From positions 60,453,393 to 60,517,392 of the forward strand of contig OZ038479.1 of NCBI GenBank assembly GCA_964036315.1: 64,000 nt of DNA, in the 5' to 3' direction. Shown piece after piece: positions 24,554-38,324 of this stretch. Every line of letters starts with the position of its first letter. Position 1 is the stretch's first letter. The DNA comes from Acanthosepion esculentum (Eukaryota; Mollusca; Cephalopoda; Sepiida; Sepiidae). The translations under genes and the position numbers were made by a program. A model generated the notes under the pieces. It did no database searches. It was not told the DNA's origin and saw nothing but the letters and a program-made list of their open reading frames with translations.

Positions 24554-26167
24554 TTCTTTCTCTTTTCAGACTTTATATATCCCAGGAAAGAGCTTTTTTT
24601 CTTTACTGAATGTTCTTTGATTATTTCTATATTATGTGTTTCTATCTTATCCCAAGGAAAAGACCTCCAGTTTCTTTATTCCACTCTTGCAGGACCTCTT
24701 CTTATTCTCATTATGATTGTGTCTCTTTTCAGACTTTATACATCCCAGGAAAGAGCATGTTTTCTTTACTGAATTTTCTTTGATTATTTCTATATTATGT
24801 GTTTCTATCTTATCCCAAGGAAAAGACCTCCAGTTTCTTTATTCCACTCTTGCAGGACCTCTTCTTATTCTCATTATGATTGTTTCTCTTTTCAGACTTT
24901 ATACATCCCAGGAAAGAGCATGTTTTCTTTACTGAATTTTCTTTGATTATTTCTATATTATGTGTTTCTATCTTATCCCAAGGAAAAGACCTCCAATTTC
25001 TTTATTCCACTCTTGCAGGACCTCTTCTTATTCCCATTATGATTGTTTCTCTTTTCAGACTTTATACATCCCAGGAAAGAGCATGTTTTCTTTACTGAAT
25101 TTTCTTTGATTATTTCTATATTATGTGTTTCTATTTTATCCCAAGGAAAAGACCTTCAATTTTTTTATTCCACTCTTGCAGGACCTCTTCTTATTCCCAT
25201 TATGATTGTTTCTCTTTTCAGACTTTATACATCCCAGGGAAGAGCATGTTTTCTTTACTGAATGTTCTTTGATTATTTCTATATTATGTGTTTCTATCTT
25301 ATCCCAAGGAAAAAACCTTCAATTTTTTTATTCCACTCTTGCAGGACCTCTTCTTATTCCCATTATGATTGTTTCTCTTTTCAGATTTTATACATCCCAG
25401 GAAAGAGCATGTTTTCTTTACTGAATGTTCTTTGATTATTTCTATATTATGTGTTTCTATCTTATCCCAAGGAAAAGACCTCCAATTTCTTTATTCCACT
25501 CTTGCAGCACCTCTTCTTATTCCCATTATGATTGTTTCTCTTTTCAGATTTTATACATCCCAGGAAAGAGCATGTTTTCTTTACTGAATTTCTTTGATTA
25601 TTTCTATATTATGTGTTTCTATCTTATCCCAAGGAAAAGACCTCCAATTTCTTTATTCCACTCTTACAGGACCTCTTCTTATTCCCATTATGATTGTTTC
25701 TCTTTTCAGACTTTATACATCCCAGGAAAGAGCATGTTTTCTTTACTGAATGTTCTTTGATTATTTCTATATTATGTGTTTCTATCTTATCCCAAGGAAA
25801 AGACCTGCAATTTCTTTATTCCACTCTTGCAGGACCTCTTCTTATTCCCATCATGATTGTTTCTCATTTCAGACTTTATACATCCCAGGAAAGAGCATGT
25901 TTACTTTACTGAATGTTCTTTGATTATTTCTATCTTATCCCAAGGAAAAGACCTTCAATTTCTTTATTCCACTCTTGCAGGACCTCTTCTTATTCCCATT
26001 ATGATTGTTTCTCTTTTCAGACTTTATACATCCCAGGAAAGAGCTTTTTTTCTTTACTGAATTTTCTTTGATTATTTCTATATTATGGGTTTCTATCTTA
26101 TCCCAAGGAAAAGACCTTCAATTTCTTTATTCCACTCTTGTAGGACCTCTTCTTATTCCCATTATGA
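24554..26167 (+). repeat. Alpha internal block, copy 1 (about 1.6 kb)
   Basis: Ordered members are: TATATATCCC/G59/TCCAGT (24554); GATTGTGTCTC (24717); TTCTCATT leading to 24880; AATTTTTTTATT in the 25043 monomer; CCAGGGAAG/G59/GGAAAAAACC (25206); GATTTTATAC (25369); GCAGCACC; short GAATTTCTTTG (25532); CTTACAGG; GACCTGCAATTT (25694); CATCATGATTG and TTTCTCATTTCAG (25857, 148 bp). The same order occurs 2,593 bp later. In beta it corresponds to 47110-48723. Confidence 0.9.
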
Positions 26168-27146
26168 TTCTTTCTCTTTTCAGACTTTATACATCCCAGG
26201 AAAGAGCTTTTTTTCTTTACTGAATTTTCTTTGATTATTTCTATATTATGTGTTTCTCTCTTATCCCAAGGAAAAGACCTTCAATTTCTTTATTCCACTC
26301 TTGCAGGACCTCTTCTTATTCCCATTATGATTGTTTCTCTTTTCAGACATTATACATCCCAGGAAAGAGCATGTTTTCTTTACTGAATGTTCTTTGATTA
26401 TTTCTATATTATGTGTTTCTATCTTATCCCAAGGAAAAGACCTCCAGTTTCTTTATTCCACTCTTGCAGGACCTCTTCTTATTCTCATTATGATTGTGTC
26501 TCTTTTCAGACTTTATACATCCCAGGAAAGAGCATGTTTTCTTTACTGAATTTTCTTTGATTATTTCTATATTATGTGTTTCTATCTTATCCCAAGGAAA
26601 AGACCTCCAGTTTCTTTATTCCACTCTTGCAGGACCTCTTCTTATTCTCATTATGATTGTTTCTCTTTTCAGACTTTATACATCCCAGGAAAGAGCATGT
26701 TTTCTTTACTGAATTTTCTTTGATTATTTTTTATATTATGTGTTTCTATCTTATCCCAAGGAAAAGACCTCCAATTTCTATATCCCACTCTTGCAGGACC
26801 TCTTCTTATTCCCATTATGATTGTTTCTCTTTTCAGACTTTATACATCCCAGGAAAGAGCATGTTTTCTTTACTGAATTTTCTTTGATTATTTCTATATT
26901 ATGTGTTTCTATTTTATCCCAAGGAAAAGACCTTCAATTTTTTTATTCCACTCTTGCAGGACCTCTTCTTATTCCCATTACGATTGTTTCTCTTTTCAGA
27001 CTTTATACATCCCAGGGAAGAGCATGTTTTCTTTACTGAATTTTCTTTGATTATTTCTATATTATGTGTTTCTATCTTATCCCAAGGAAAAGACCTTCAA
27101 TTTCTTTATTCCACTCTTGCAGGACCTCTTCTTATTCCCATTATGA

Positions 27147-28760
27147 TTCTTTCTCTTTTCAGACTTTATATATCCCAGGAAAGAGCTTTTTTTCTTTACT
27201 GAATGTTCTTTGATTATTTCTATATTATGTGTTTCTATCTTATCCCAAGGAAAAGACCTCCAGTTTCTTTATTCCACTCTTGCAGGACCTCTTCTTATTC
27301 TCATTATGATTGTGTCTCTTTTCAGACTTTATACATCCCAGGAAAGAGCATGTTTTCTTTACTGAATTTTCTTTGATTATTTCTATATTATGTGTTTCTA
27401 TCTTATCCCAAGGAAAAGACCTCCAGTTTCTTTATTCCACTCTTGCAGGACCTCTTCTTATTCTCATTATGATTGTTTCTCTTTTCAGACTTTATACATC
27501 CCAGGAAAGAGCATGTTTTCTTTACTGAATTTTCTTTGATTATTTCTATATTATGTGTTTCTATCTTATCCCAAGGAAAAGACCTCCAATTTCTTTATTC
27601 CACTCTTGCAGGACCTCTTCTTATTCCCATTATGATTGTTTCTCTTTTCAGACTTTATACATCCCAGGAAAGAGCATGTTTTCTTTACTGAATTTTCTTT
27701 GATTATTTCTATATTATGTGTTTCTATTTTATCCCAAGGAAAAGACCTTCAATTTTTTTATTCCACTCTTGCAGGACCTCTTCTTATTCCCATTATGATT
27801 GTTTCTCTTTTCAGACTTTATACATCCCAGGGAAGAGCATGTTTTCTTTACTGAATGTTCTTTGATTATTTCTATATTATGTGTTTCTATCTTATCCCAA
27901 GGAAAAAACCTTCAATTTTTTTATTCCACTCTTGCAGGACCTCTTCTTATTCCCATTATGATTGTTTCTCTTTTCAGATTTTATACATCCCAGGAAAGAG
28001 CATGTTTTCTTTACTGAATGTTCTTTGATTATTTCTATATTATGTGTTTCTATCTTATCCCAAGGAAAAGACCTCCAATTTCTTTATTCCACTCTTGCAG
28101 CACCTCTTCTTATTCCCATTATGATTGTTTCTCTTTTCAGATTTTATACATCCCAGGAAAGAGCATGTTTTCTTTACTGAATTTCTTTGATTATTTCTAT
28201 ATTATGTGTTTCTATCTTATCCCAAGGAAAAGACCTCCAATTTCTTTATTCCACTCTTACAGGACCTCTTCTTATTCCCATTATGATTGTTTCTCTTTTC
28301 AGACTTTATACATCCCAGGAAAGAGCATGTTTTCTTTACTGAATGTTCTTTGATTATTTCTATATTATGTGTTTCTATCTTATCCCAAGGAAAAGACCTG
28401 CAATTTCTTTATTCCACTCTTGCAGGACCTCTTCTTATTCCCATCATGATTGTTTCTCATTTCAGACTTTATACATCCCAGGAAAGAGCATGTTTACTTT
28501 ACTGAATGTTCTTTGATTATTTCTATCTTATCCCAAGGAAAAGACCTTCAATTTCTTTATTCCACTCTTGCAGGACCTCTTCTTATTCCCATTATGATTG
28601 TTTCTCTTTTCAGACTTTATACATCCCAGGAAAGAGCTTTTTTTCTTTACTGAATTTTCTTTGATTATTTCTATATTATGGGTTTCTATCTTATCCCAAG
28701 GAAAAGACCTCCAATTTCTTTATTCCACTCTTGCAGGACCTCTTCTTATTCCCATTATGA
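27147..28760 (+). repeat. Alpha internal block, copy 2 (about 1.6 kb)
   Basis: This matches copy 1 at a constant 2,593 bp spacing, including CATGTTTACTTTAC in the short monomer (25902 and 28495). It parts from copy 1 at the right end, where copy 1 has TTGTAGGACC near 26141 and copy 2 keeps TTGCAGGACC. In beta it corresponds to 49703-51316. Confidence 0.9.
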
Positions 28761-30299
28761 TTCTTTCTCTTTTCAGACTTTATACATCCCAGGAAAGAGC
28801 TTTTTTTCTTTACTGAATTTTCTTTGATTATTTCTATATTATGGGTTTCTATCTTATCCCAAGGAAAAACCTCCAATTTCTTTATTCCACTCTTGCAGGG
28901 CCTCTTCTTATTCCCATTATGATTGTTTCTCTTTTCAGACTTTATACATCCCAGGAAAGAGCTTTTTTTCTTTACTGAATTTTCTTTGATTATTTCTATA
29001 TTATGGGTTTCTATCTTATCCCAAGGAAAAGACCTCCAATTTCTTTATTCCACTCTTGCAGGACCTCTTCTTATTCCCATTATGATTGTTTCTCTTTTCA
29101 GACTTTATACATCCCAGGAAAGAGCTTTTTTTCTTTACTGAATTTTCTTTGATTATTTCTATATTATGGGTTTCTATCTTATCCCAAGGAAAAGACCTCC
29201 AATTTCTTTATTCCACTCTTGCAGTACCTCTTCTTATTCCCATTATGATTGTTTCTCTTTTCAGACTTTATACATCCCAGGAAAGAGCTTTTTTTCTTTA
29301 CTGAATTTTCTTTGATTATTTCTATATTATGGGTTTCTATCTTATCCCAAGGAAAAGACCTCCAATTTCTTTATTCCACTCTTGCAGGACCTCTTCTTAT
29401 TCCCATTATGATTCTTTCTCTTTTCAGACTTTATACATCCCAGGAAAGAGCTTTTTTTCTTTACTGAATTTTCTTTGATTATTTCTATATTATGTGTTTC
29501 TATCTTATCCCAAGGCAAAGACCTACAATTTCTTTATTCCACTCTTGCAGGACCTCTTCTTATTCCCATTATGATTGTTTCTCTTTTCAGACTTTATACA
29601 TCCCAGGAAAGAGCATGTTTTCTTTACTGAATTTTCTTTGATTATTTCTATATTATGTGTTTCTATCTTATCCCAAGGAAAAGACCTCCAATTTCTTTAT
29701 CCCACTCTTGCAGGACCTCTTCTTATTCCCATTATGATTGTTTCTCTTTTCAGACTTTATACATCCCAGGAAAGAGCATGTTTTCTTTACTGAATTTTCT
29801 TTGATTATTTCTATATTATGTGTTTCTATTTTATCCCAAGGAAAAGACCTTCAATTTTTTTATTCCACTCTTGCAGGACCTCTTCTCATTCCCATTATGA
29901 TTGTTTCTCTTTTCAGACTTTATACATCCCAGGGAAGAGCATGTTTTCTTTACTGAATTTTCTTTGATTATTTCTATATTATGTGTTTCTATCTTATCCC
30001 AAGGAAAAGACCTTCAATTTCTTTATTCCACTCTTGCAGGACCTCTTCTTATTCCCATTATGATTCTTTCTCTTTTCAGACTTTATATATCCCAGGAAAG
30101 AGCTTTTTTTCTTTACTGAATTTTCTTTGATTATTTCTATATTATGTGTTTCTATCTTATCCCAAGGAAAAGACCTTCAATTTCTTTATTCCACTCTTGC
30201 AGGACCTCTTCTTATTCCCATTATGATTGTTTCTCTTTTCAGACATTATACATCCCAGGAAAGAGCATGTTTTCTTTACTGAATGTTCTTTGATTATTT

Positions 30300-31660
30300 C
30301 TATATTATGTGTTTCTATCTTATCCCAAGGAAAAGACCTCCAGTTTCTTTATTCCACTCTTGCAGGACCTCTTCTTATTCTCATTATGATTGTGTCTCTT
30401 TTCAGACTTTATACATCCCAGGAAAGAGCATGTTTTCTTTACTGAATTTTCTTTGATTATTTCTATATTATGTGTTTCTATCTTATCCCAAGGAAAAGAC
30501 CTCCAGTTTCTTTATTCCACTCTTGCAGGACCTCTTCTTATTCTCATTATGATTGTTTCTCTTTTCAGACTTTATACATCCCAGGAAAGAGCATGTTTTC
30601 TTTACTGAATTTTCTTTGATTATTTCTATATTATGTGTTTCTATCTTATCCCAAGGAAAAGACCTCCAATTTCTTTATTCCACTCTTGCAGGACCTCTTC
30701 TTATTCCCATTATGATTGTTTCTCTTTTCAGACTTTATACATCCCAGGAAAGAGCATGTTTTCTTTACTGAATTTTCTTTGATTATTTCTATATTATGTG
30801 TTTCTATTTTATCCCAAGGAAAAGACCTTCAATTTTTTTATTCCACTCTTGCAGGACCTCTTCTTATTCCCATTATGATTGTTTCTCTTTTCAGACTTTA
30901 TACATCCCAGGGAAGAGCATGTTTTCTTTACTGAATGTTCTTTGATTATTTCTATATTATGTGTTTCTATCTTATCCCAAGGAAAAAACCTTCAATTTTT
31001 TTATTCCACTCTTGCAGGACCTCTTCTTATTCCCATTATGATTGTTTCTCTTTTCAGATTTTATACATCCCAGGAAAGAGCATGTTTTCTTTACTGAATG
31101 TTCTTTGATTATTTCTATATTATGTGTTTCTATCTTATCCCAAGGAAAAGACCTCCAATTTCTTTATTCCACTCTTGCAGCACCTCTTCTTATTCGCATT
31201 ATGATTGTTTCTCTTTTCAGATTTTATACATCCCAGGAAAGAGCATGTTTTCTTTACTGAATTTCTTTGATTATTTCTATATTATGTGTTTCTATCTTAT
31301 CCCAAGGAAAAGACCTCCAATTTCTTTATTCCACTCTTACAGGACCTCTTCTTATTCCCATTATGATTGTTTCTCTTTTCAGACTTTATACATCCCAGGA
31401 AAGAGCATGTTTTCTTTACTGAATGTTCTTTGATTATTTCTATATTATGTGTTTCTATCTTATCCCAAGGAAAAGACCTGCAATTTCTTTATTCCACTCT
31501 TGCAGGACCTCTTCTTATTCCCATCATGATTGTTTCTCATTTCAGACTTTATACATCCCAGGAAAGAGCATGTTTTCTTTACTAAATGTTCTTTGATTAT
31601 TTCTATCTTATCCCAAGGAAAAGACCTTCAATTTCTTTATTCCACTCTTGCAGGACCTCT
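30300..31660 (+). repeat. Alpha internal block, copy 3 (about 1.4 kb)
   Basis: This matches copy 2 at 3,080 bp spacing from the TCCAGT part of the 30227 monomer to the 148 bp monomer at 31530. It differs by ATTCGCATT at 31193 (CpG), CATGTTTTCTTTAC in place of CATGTTTACTTTAC, and ACTAAATGTTC near 31581. On its left it is joined to a GACATTATAC monomer instead of the TATATATCCC one, so the duplication breakpoints differ. In beta it corresponds to about 53019-54379. Confidence 0.88.
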
Positions 31661-32818
31661 TCTTATTCTCATTATGATTGTTTCTCTTTTCAGACTTTAT
31701 ACATCCCAGGAAAGAGCATGTTTTCTTTACTGAATGTTCTTTGATTATTTCTATATTATGTGTTTCTATCTTATCCCAAAGAAAAGACCTCCAATTTCTT
31801 TATTCCACTCTTGCAGGACCTCTTCTTACTCCCATTATGATTGTTTCTCTTTTCAGACTTTATACATCCCAGGAAAGAGCTTTTTTTCTTTACTGAATTT
31901 TCTTTGATTATTTCTATATTATGTGTTTCTATCTTATCCCAAGGAAAAGACCTCCAATTTCTTTATTCCACTCTTGCAGGACCTCTTCTTATTCCCATTA
32001 TGATTGTTTCTCTTTTCAGACTTTATACATCCCAGGAAAGAGCTTTTTTTCTTTACTGAATTTTCTTTGATTATTTCTATATTATGGGTTTCTATCTTAT
32101 CCCAAGGAAAAGACCTTCAATTTCTTTATTCCACTCTTGCAGGACCTCTTCTTATTCCCATTATGATTGTTTCTCTTTTCAGACTTTATACATCCCAGGG
32201 AAGAGCATGTTTTCTTTACTGAATTTTCTTTGATTATTTCTATATTATGTGTTTCTATCTTATCCCAAGGAAAAGACCTTCAATTTCTTTATTCCACTCT
32301 TGCAGGACCTCTTCATATTCCCATTATGATTGTTTCTCTTTTCAGACATTATACATCCCAGGAAAGAGCATGTTTTCTTTACTGAATGTTCTTTGATTAT
32401 TTCTATATTATGTGTTTCTATCTTATCCCAAGGAAAAGACCTCCAGTTTCTTTATTCCACTCTTGCAGGACCTCTTCTTATTCTCATTATGATTGTGTCT
32501 CTTTTCAGACTTTATACATCCCAGGAAAGAGCATGTTTTCTTTACTGAATTTTCTTTGATTATTTCTATATTATGTGTTTCTATCTTATCCCAAGGAAAA
32601 GACCTTCAATTTCTTTATTCCACTCTTGCAGGACCTCTTCTTATTCCCATTATGATTGTTTCTCTTTTCAGACATTATACATCCCAGGAAAGAGCATGTT
32701 TTCTTTACTGAATGTTCTTTGATTATTTCTATATTATGTGTTTCTATCTTATCCCAAGGAAAAGACCTCCAGTTTCTTTATTCCACTCTTGCAGGACCTC
32801 TTCTTATTCTCATTATGA

Positions 32819-35571
32819 TTGTTTCTCTTTTCAGACTTTATACATCCCAGGAAAGAGCATGTTTTCTTTACTGAATTTTCTTTGATTATTTCTATATTAT
32901 GTGTTTCTATCTTATCCCAAGGAAAAGACCTCCAATTTCTTTATTCCACTCTTGCAGGACCTCTTCTTATTCCCATTTTGATTGTTTCTCTTTTCAGACT
33001 TTATACATCCCAGGAAAGAGCTTTTTTCTTTACTGAATTTTCTTTGATTATTTCTATATTATGGGTTTCTATCTTATCCCAAGGAAAAGACCTTCAATTT
33101 CTTTATTCCACTCTTGCAGGACCTCTTCTTATTCCCATTATGATTGTTTCTCTTTTCAGACTTTATACATCCCAGGAAAGAGCATGTTTTCTTTACTGAA
33201 TTTTCTTTGATTATTTCTATATTATGTGTTTCTATCTTATCCCAAGGAAAAGACCTCCAATTTCTTTATCCCACTCTTGCAGGACCTCTTCTTATTCCCA
33301 TTATGATTGTTTCTCTTTTCAGACTTTATACAACACAGGAAAGAGCATGTTTTCTTTACTGAATTTTCTTTGATTATTTCTATATTATGTGTTTCTATTT
33401 TATCCCAAGGAAAAGACCTTCAATTTTTTTAATCCACTCTTGCAGGACCTCTTCTTATTCCCATTATGATTGTTTCTCTTTTCAGACTTTATACATCCCA
33501 GGGAAGAGCATGTTTTCTTTACTGAATTTTCTTTGATTATTTCTATATTATGTGTTTCTATCTTATCCCAAGGAAAAGACCTTCAATTTCTTTATTCCAC
33601 TCTTGCAGGACCTCTTCTTATTCCCATTATGATTGTTTCTCTTTTCAGACATTATACATCCCAGGAAAGAGCATGTTTTCTTTACTGAATGTTCTTTGAT
33701 TATTTCTATATTATGTGTTTCTATCTTATCCCAAGGAAAAACCTCCAGTTTCTTTATTCCACTCTTGCAGGACCTCTTCTTATTCTCATTATGATTGTGT
33801 CTCTTTTCAGACTTTATACATCCCAGGAAAGAGCATGTTTTCTTTACTGAATTTTCTTTGATTATTTCTATATTATGTGTTTCTATCTTATCCCAAGGAA
33901 AAGACCTCCAGTTTCTTTATTCCACTCTTGCAGGACCTCTTCTTATTCTCATTTTGATTGTTTCTCTTTTCAGACTTTATACATCCCAGGAAAGAGCATG
34001 TTTTCTTTACTGAATTTTCTTTGATTATTTCTATATTATGTGTTTCTATCTTATCCCAAGGAAAAGACCTCCTATTTCTTTATTCCACTCTTGCAGGACC
34101 TCTTCTTATTCCCATTATGATTGTTTCTCTTTTCAGACTTTATACATCCCAGGAAAGAGCATGTTTTCTTTACTGAATTTTCTTTGATTATTTCTATATT
34201 ATGTGTTTCTATTTTATCCCAAGGAAAAGACCTTCAATTTTTTTATTCCACTCTTGCAGGACCTCTTCTTATTCCCATTACGATTGTTTCTCTTTTCAGA
34301 CTTTATACATCCCAGGGAAGAGCATGTTTTCTTTACTGAATTTTCTTTGATTATTTCTATATTATGTGTTTCTATCTTATCCCAAGGAAAAACCTTCAAT
34401 TTCTTTATTCCACTCTTGCAGGACCTCTTCTTATTCCCATTATGATTGTTTCTCTTTTCAGACATTATACATCCCAGGAAAGAGCATGTTTTCTTTACTG
34501 AATGTTCTTTGATTATTTCTATATTATGTGTTTCTATCTTATCCCAAGGAAAAGACCTCCAGTTTCTTTATTCCACTCTTGCAGGACCTCTTCTTATTCT
34601 CATTATGATTGTTTCTCTTTTCAGACTTTATACATCCCAGGAAAGAGCATGTTTTCTTTACTGAATTTTCTTTGATTATTTCTATATTATGTGTTTCTAT
34701 CTTATCCCAAGGAAAAGACCTCCAATTTCTTTATTCCACTCTTGCAGGACCTCTTCTTATTCCCATTATGATTGTTTCTCTTTTCAGACTTTATACATCC
34801 CAGGAAAGAGCTTTTTTTCTTTACTGAATTTTCTTTGATTATTTCTATATTATGGGTTTCTATCTTATCCCAAGGAAAAGACCTTCAATTTCTTTATTCC
34901 ACTCTTGCAGGACCTCTTCTTATTCCCATTATGATTGTTTCTCTTTTCAGACTTTATACATCCCAGGAAAGAGCATGTTTTCTTTACTGAATTTTCTTTG
35001 ATTATTTCTATATTATGTGTTTCTATCTTATCCCAAGGAAAAGACCTCCAATTTCTTTATCCCACTCTTGCAGGACCTCTTCTTATTCCCATTATGATTG
35101 TTTCTCTTTTCAGACTTTATACATCACAGGAAAGAGCATGTTTTCTTTACTGAATTTTCTTTGATTATTTCTATATTATGTGTTTCTATTTTATCCCAAG
35201 GAAAAGACCTTCAATTTTTTTATTCCACTCTTGCAGGACCTCTTCTTATTCCCATTATGATTGTTTCTCTTTTCAGACTTTATACATCCCAGGGAAGAGT
35301 ATGTTTTCTTTACTGAATTTTCTTTGATTATTTCTATATTATGTGTTTCTATCTTATCCCAAGGAAAAGACCTTCAATTTCTTTATTCCACTCTTGCAGG
35401 ACCTCTTCTTATTCCCATTATGATTGTTTCTCTTTTCAGACATTATACATCCCAGGAAAGAGCATGTTTTCTTTACTGAATGTTCTTTGATTATTTCTAT
35501 CTTATCCCAAGGAAAAGACCTTCAATTTCTTTATTCCACTCTTGCAGGACCTCTTCTTATTCTCATTATGA
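32819..35571 (+). repeat. 17-monomer tandem duplication in alpha, copy 1 (2,753 bp)
   Basis: Seventeen monomers, with four single-base losses (near 33010, 33740, 34388 and in the AAAAACC motifs) and one terminal 148 bp monomer, add to 2,753 bp. Markers include CCCATTTTGATTG (about 32975), GAGCTTTTTTC, ACAACACAGG (about 33331), GACCTCCTATTT (about 34067), TTACGATTG (34281) and GAGTATG (35298). It appears once in beta (55538-58290). A private TTTTTTTAATCC at about 33424 distinguishes it from copy 2. Confidence 0.93.
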
Positions 35572-38324
35572 TTGTTTCTCTTTTCAGACTTTATACATCC
35601 CAGGAAAGAGCATGTTTTCTTTACTGAATTTTCTTTGATTATTTCTATATTATGTGTTTCTATCTTATCCCAAGGAAAAGACCTCCAATTTCTTTATTCC
35701 ACTCTTGCAGGACCTCTTCTTATTCCCATTTTGATTGTTTCTCTTTTCAGACTTTATACATCCCAGGAAAGAGCTTTTTTCTTTACTGAATTTTCTTTGA
35801 TTATTTCTATATTATGGGTTTCTATCTTATCCCAAGGAAAAGACCTTCAATTTCTTTATTCCACTCTTGCAGGACCTCTTCTTATTCCCATTATGATTGT
35901 TTCTCTTTTCAGACTTTATACATCCCAGGAAAGAGCATGTTTTCTTTACTGAATTTTCTTTGATTATTTCTATATTATGTGTTTCTATCTTATCCCAAGG
36001 AAAAGACCTCCAATTTCTTTATCCCACTCTTGCAGGACCTCTTCTTATTCCCATTATGATTGTTTCTCTTTTCAGACTTTATACAACACAGGAAAGAGCA
36101 TGTTTTCTTTACTGAATTTTCTTTGATTATTTCTATATTATGTGTTTCTATTTTATCCCAAGGAAAAGACCTTCAATTTTTTTATTCCACTCTTGCAGGA
36201 CCTCTTCTTATTCCCATTATGATTGTTTCTCTTTTCAGACTTTATACATCCCAGGGAAGAGCATGTTTTCTTTACTGAATTTTCTTTGATTATTTCTATA
36301 TTATGTGTTTCTATCTTATCCCAAGGAAAAGACCTTCAATTTCTTTATTCCACTCTTGCAGGACCTCTTCTTATTCCCATTATGATTGTTTCTCTTTTCA
36401 GACATTATACATCCCAGGAAAGAGCATGTTTTCTTTACTGAATGTTCTTTGATTATTTCTATATTATGTGTTTCTATCTTATCCCAAGGAAAAACCTCCA
36501 GTTTCTTTATTCCACTCTTGCAGGACCTCTTCTTATTCTCATTATGATTGTGTCTCTTTTCAGACTTTATACATCCCAGGAAAGAGCATGTTTTCTTTAC
36601 TGAATTTTCTTTGATTATTTCTATATTATGTGTTTCTATCTTATCCCAAGGAAAAGACCTCCAGTTTCTTTATTCCACTCTTGCAGGACCTCTTCTTATT
36701 CTCATTTTGATTGTTTCTCTTTTCAGACTTTATACATCCCAGGAAAGAGCATGTTTTCTTTACTGAATTTTCTTTGATTATTTCTATATTATGTGTTTCT
36801 ATCTTATCCCAAGGAAAAGACCTCCTATTTCTTTATTCCACTCTTGCAGGACCTCTTCTTATTCCCATTATGATTGTTTCTCTTTTCAGACTTTATACAT
36901 CCCAGGAAAGAGCATGTTTTCTTTACTGAATTTTCTTTGATTATTTCTATATTATGTGTTTCTATTTTATCCCAAGGAAAAGACCTTCAATTTTTTTATT
37001 CCACTCTTGCAGGACCTCTTCTTATTCCCATTACGATTGTTTCTCTTTTCAGACTTTATACATCCCAGGGAAGAGCATGTTTTCTTTACTGAATTTTCTT
37101 TGATTATTTCTATATTATGTGTTTCTATCTTATCCCAAGGAAAAACCTTCAATTTCTTTATTCCACTCTTGCAGGACCTCTTCTTATTCCCATTATGATT
37201 GTTTCTCTTTTCAGACATTATACATCCCAGGAAAGAGCATGTTTTCTTTACTGAATGTTCTTTGATTATTTCTATATTATGTGTTTCTATCTTATCCCAA
37301 GGAAAAGACCTCCAGTTTCTTTATTCCACTCTTGCAGGACCTCTTCTTATTCTCATTATGATTGTTTCTCTTTTCAGACTTTATACATCCCAGGAAAGAG
37401 CATGTTTTCTTTACTGAATTTTCTTTGATTATTTCTATATTATGTGTTTCTATCTTATCCCAAGGAAAAGACCTCCAATTTCTTTATTCCACTCTTGCAG
37501 GACCTCTTCTTATTCCCATTATGATTGTTTCTCTTTTCAGACTTTATACATCCCAGGAAAGAGCTTTTTTTCTTTACTGAATTTTCTTTGATTATTTCTA
37601 TATTATGGGTTTCTATCTTATCCCAAGGAAAAGACCTTCAATTTCTTTATTCCACTCTTGCAGGACCTCTTCTTATTCCCATTATGATTGTTTCTCTTTT
37701 CAGACTTTATACATCCCAGGAAAGAGCATGTTTTCTTTACTGAATTTTCTTTGATTATTTCTATATTATGTGTTTCTATCTTATCCCAAGGAAAAGACCT
37801 CCAATTTCTTTATCCCACTCTTGCAGGACCTCTTCTTATTCCCATTATGATTGTTTCTCTTTTCAGACTTTATACATCACAGGAAAGAGCATGTTTTCTT
37901 TACTGAATTTTCTTTGATTATTTCTATATTATGTGTTTCTATTTTATCCCAAGGAAAAGACCTTCAATTTTTTTATTCCACTCTTGCAGGACCTCTTCTT
38001 ATTCCCATTATGATTGTTTCTCTTTTCAGACTTTATACATCCCAGGGAAGAGTATGTTTTCTTTACTGAATTTTCTTTGATTATTTCTATATTATGTGTT
38101 TCTATCTTATCCCAAGGAAAAGACCTTCAATTTCTTTATTCCACTCTTGCAGGACCTCTTCTTATTCCCATTATGATTGTTTCTCTTTTCAGACATTATA
38201 CATCCCAGGAAAGAGCATGTTTTCTTTACTGAATGTTCTTTGATTATTTCTATCTTATCCCAAGGAAAAGACCTTCAATTTCTTTATTCCACTCTTGCAG
38301 GACCTCTTCTTATTCTCATTATGA
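35572..38324 (+). repeat. 17-monomer tandem duplication in alpha, copy 2 (2,753 bp)
   Basis: Every marker of copy 1 recurs 2,753 bp later: CCCATTTTGATTG (about 35728), ACAACACAGG (about 36084), GACCTCCTATTT (about 36820), TTACGATTG (37034), GAGTATG (38051) and the 148 bp monomer at 38177. Beta lacks this second copy. Either alpha gained it or beta lost it after the 22 kb duplication. Confidence 0.93.

Noticed and set aside
34214..34465. Minus strand lysine-rich open frames (also 18971-19216, 28691-28876, 36967-37218, 51410-51595 and 56933-57184)
   Set aside because: They appear only where the repeat has a one-base change or similar variant, and they are complements of the same monomers. No independent coding signal is seen.
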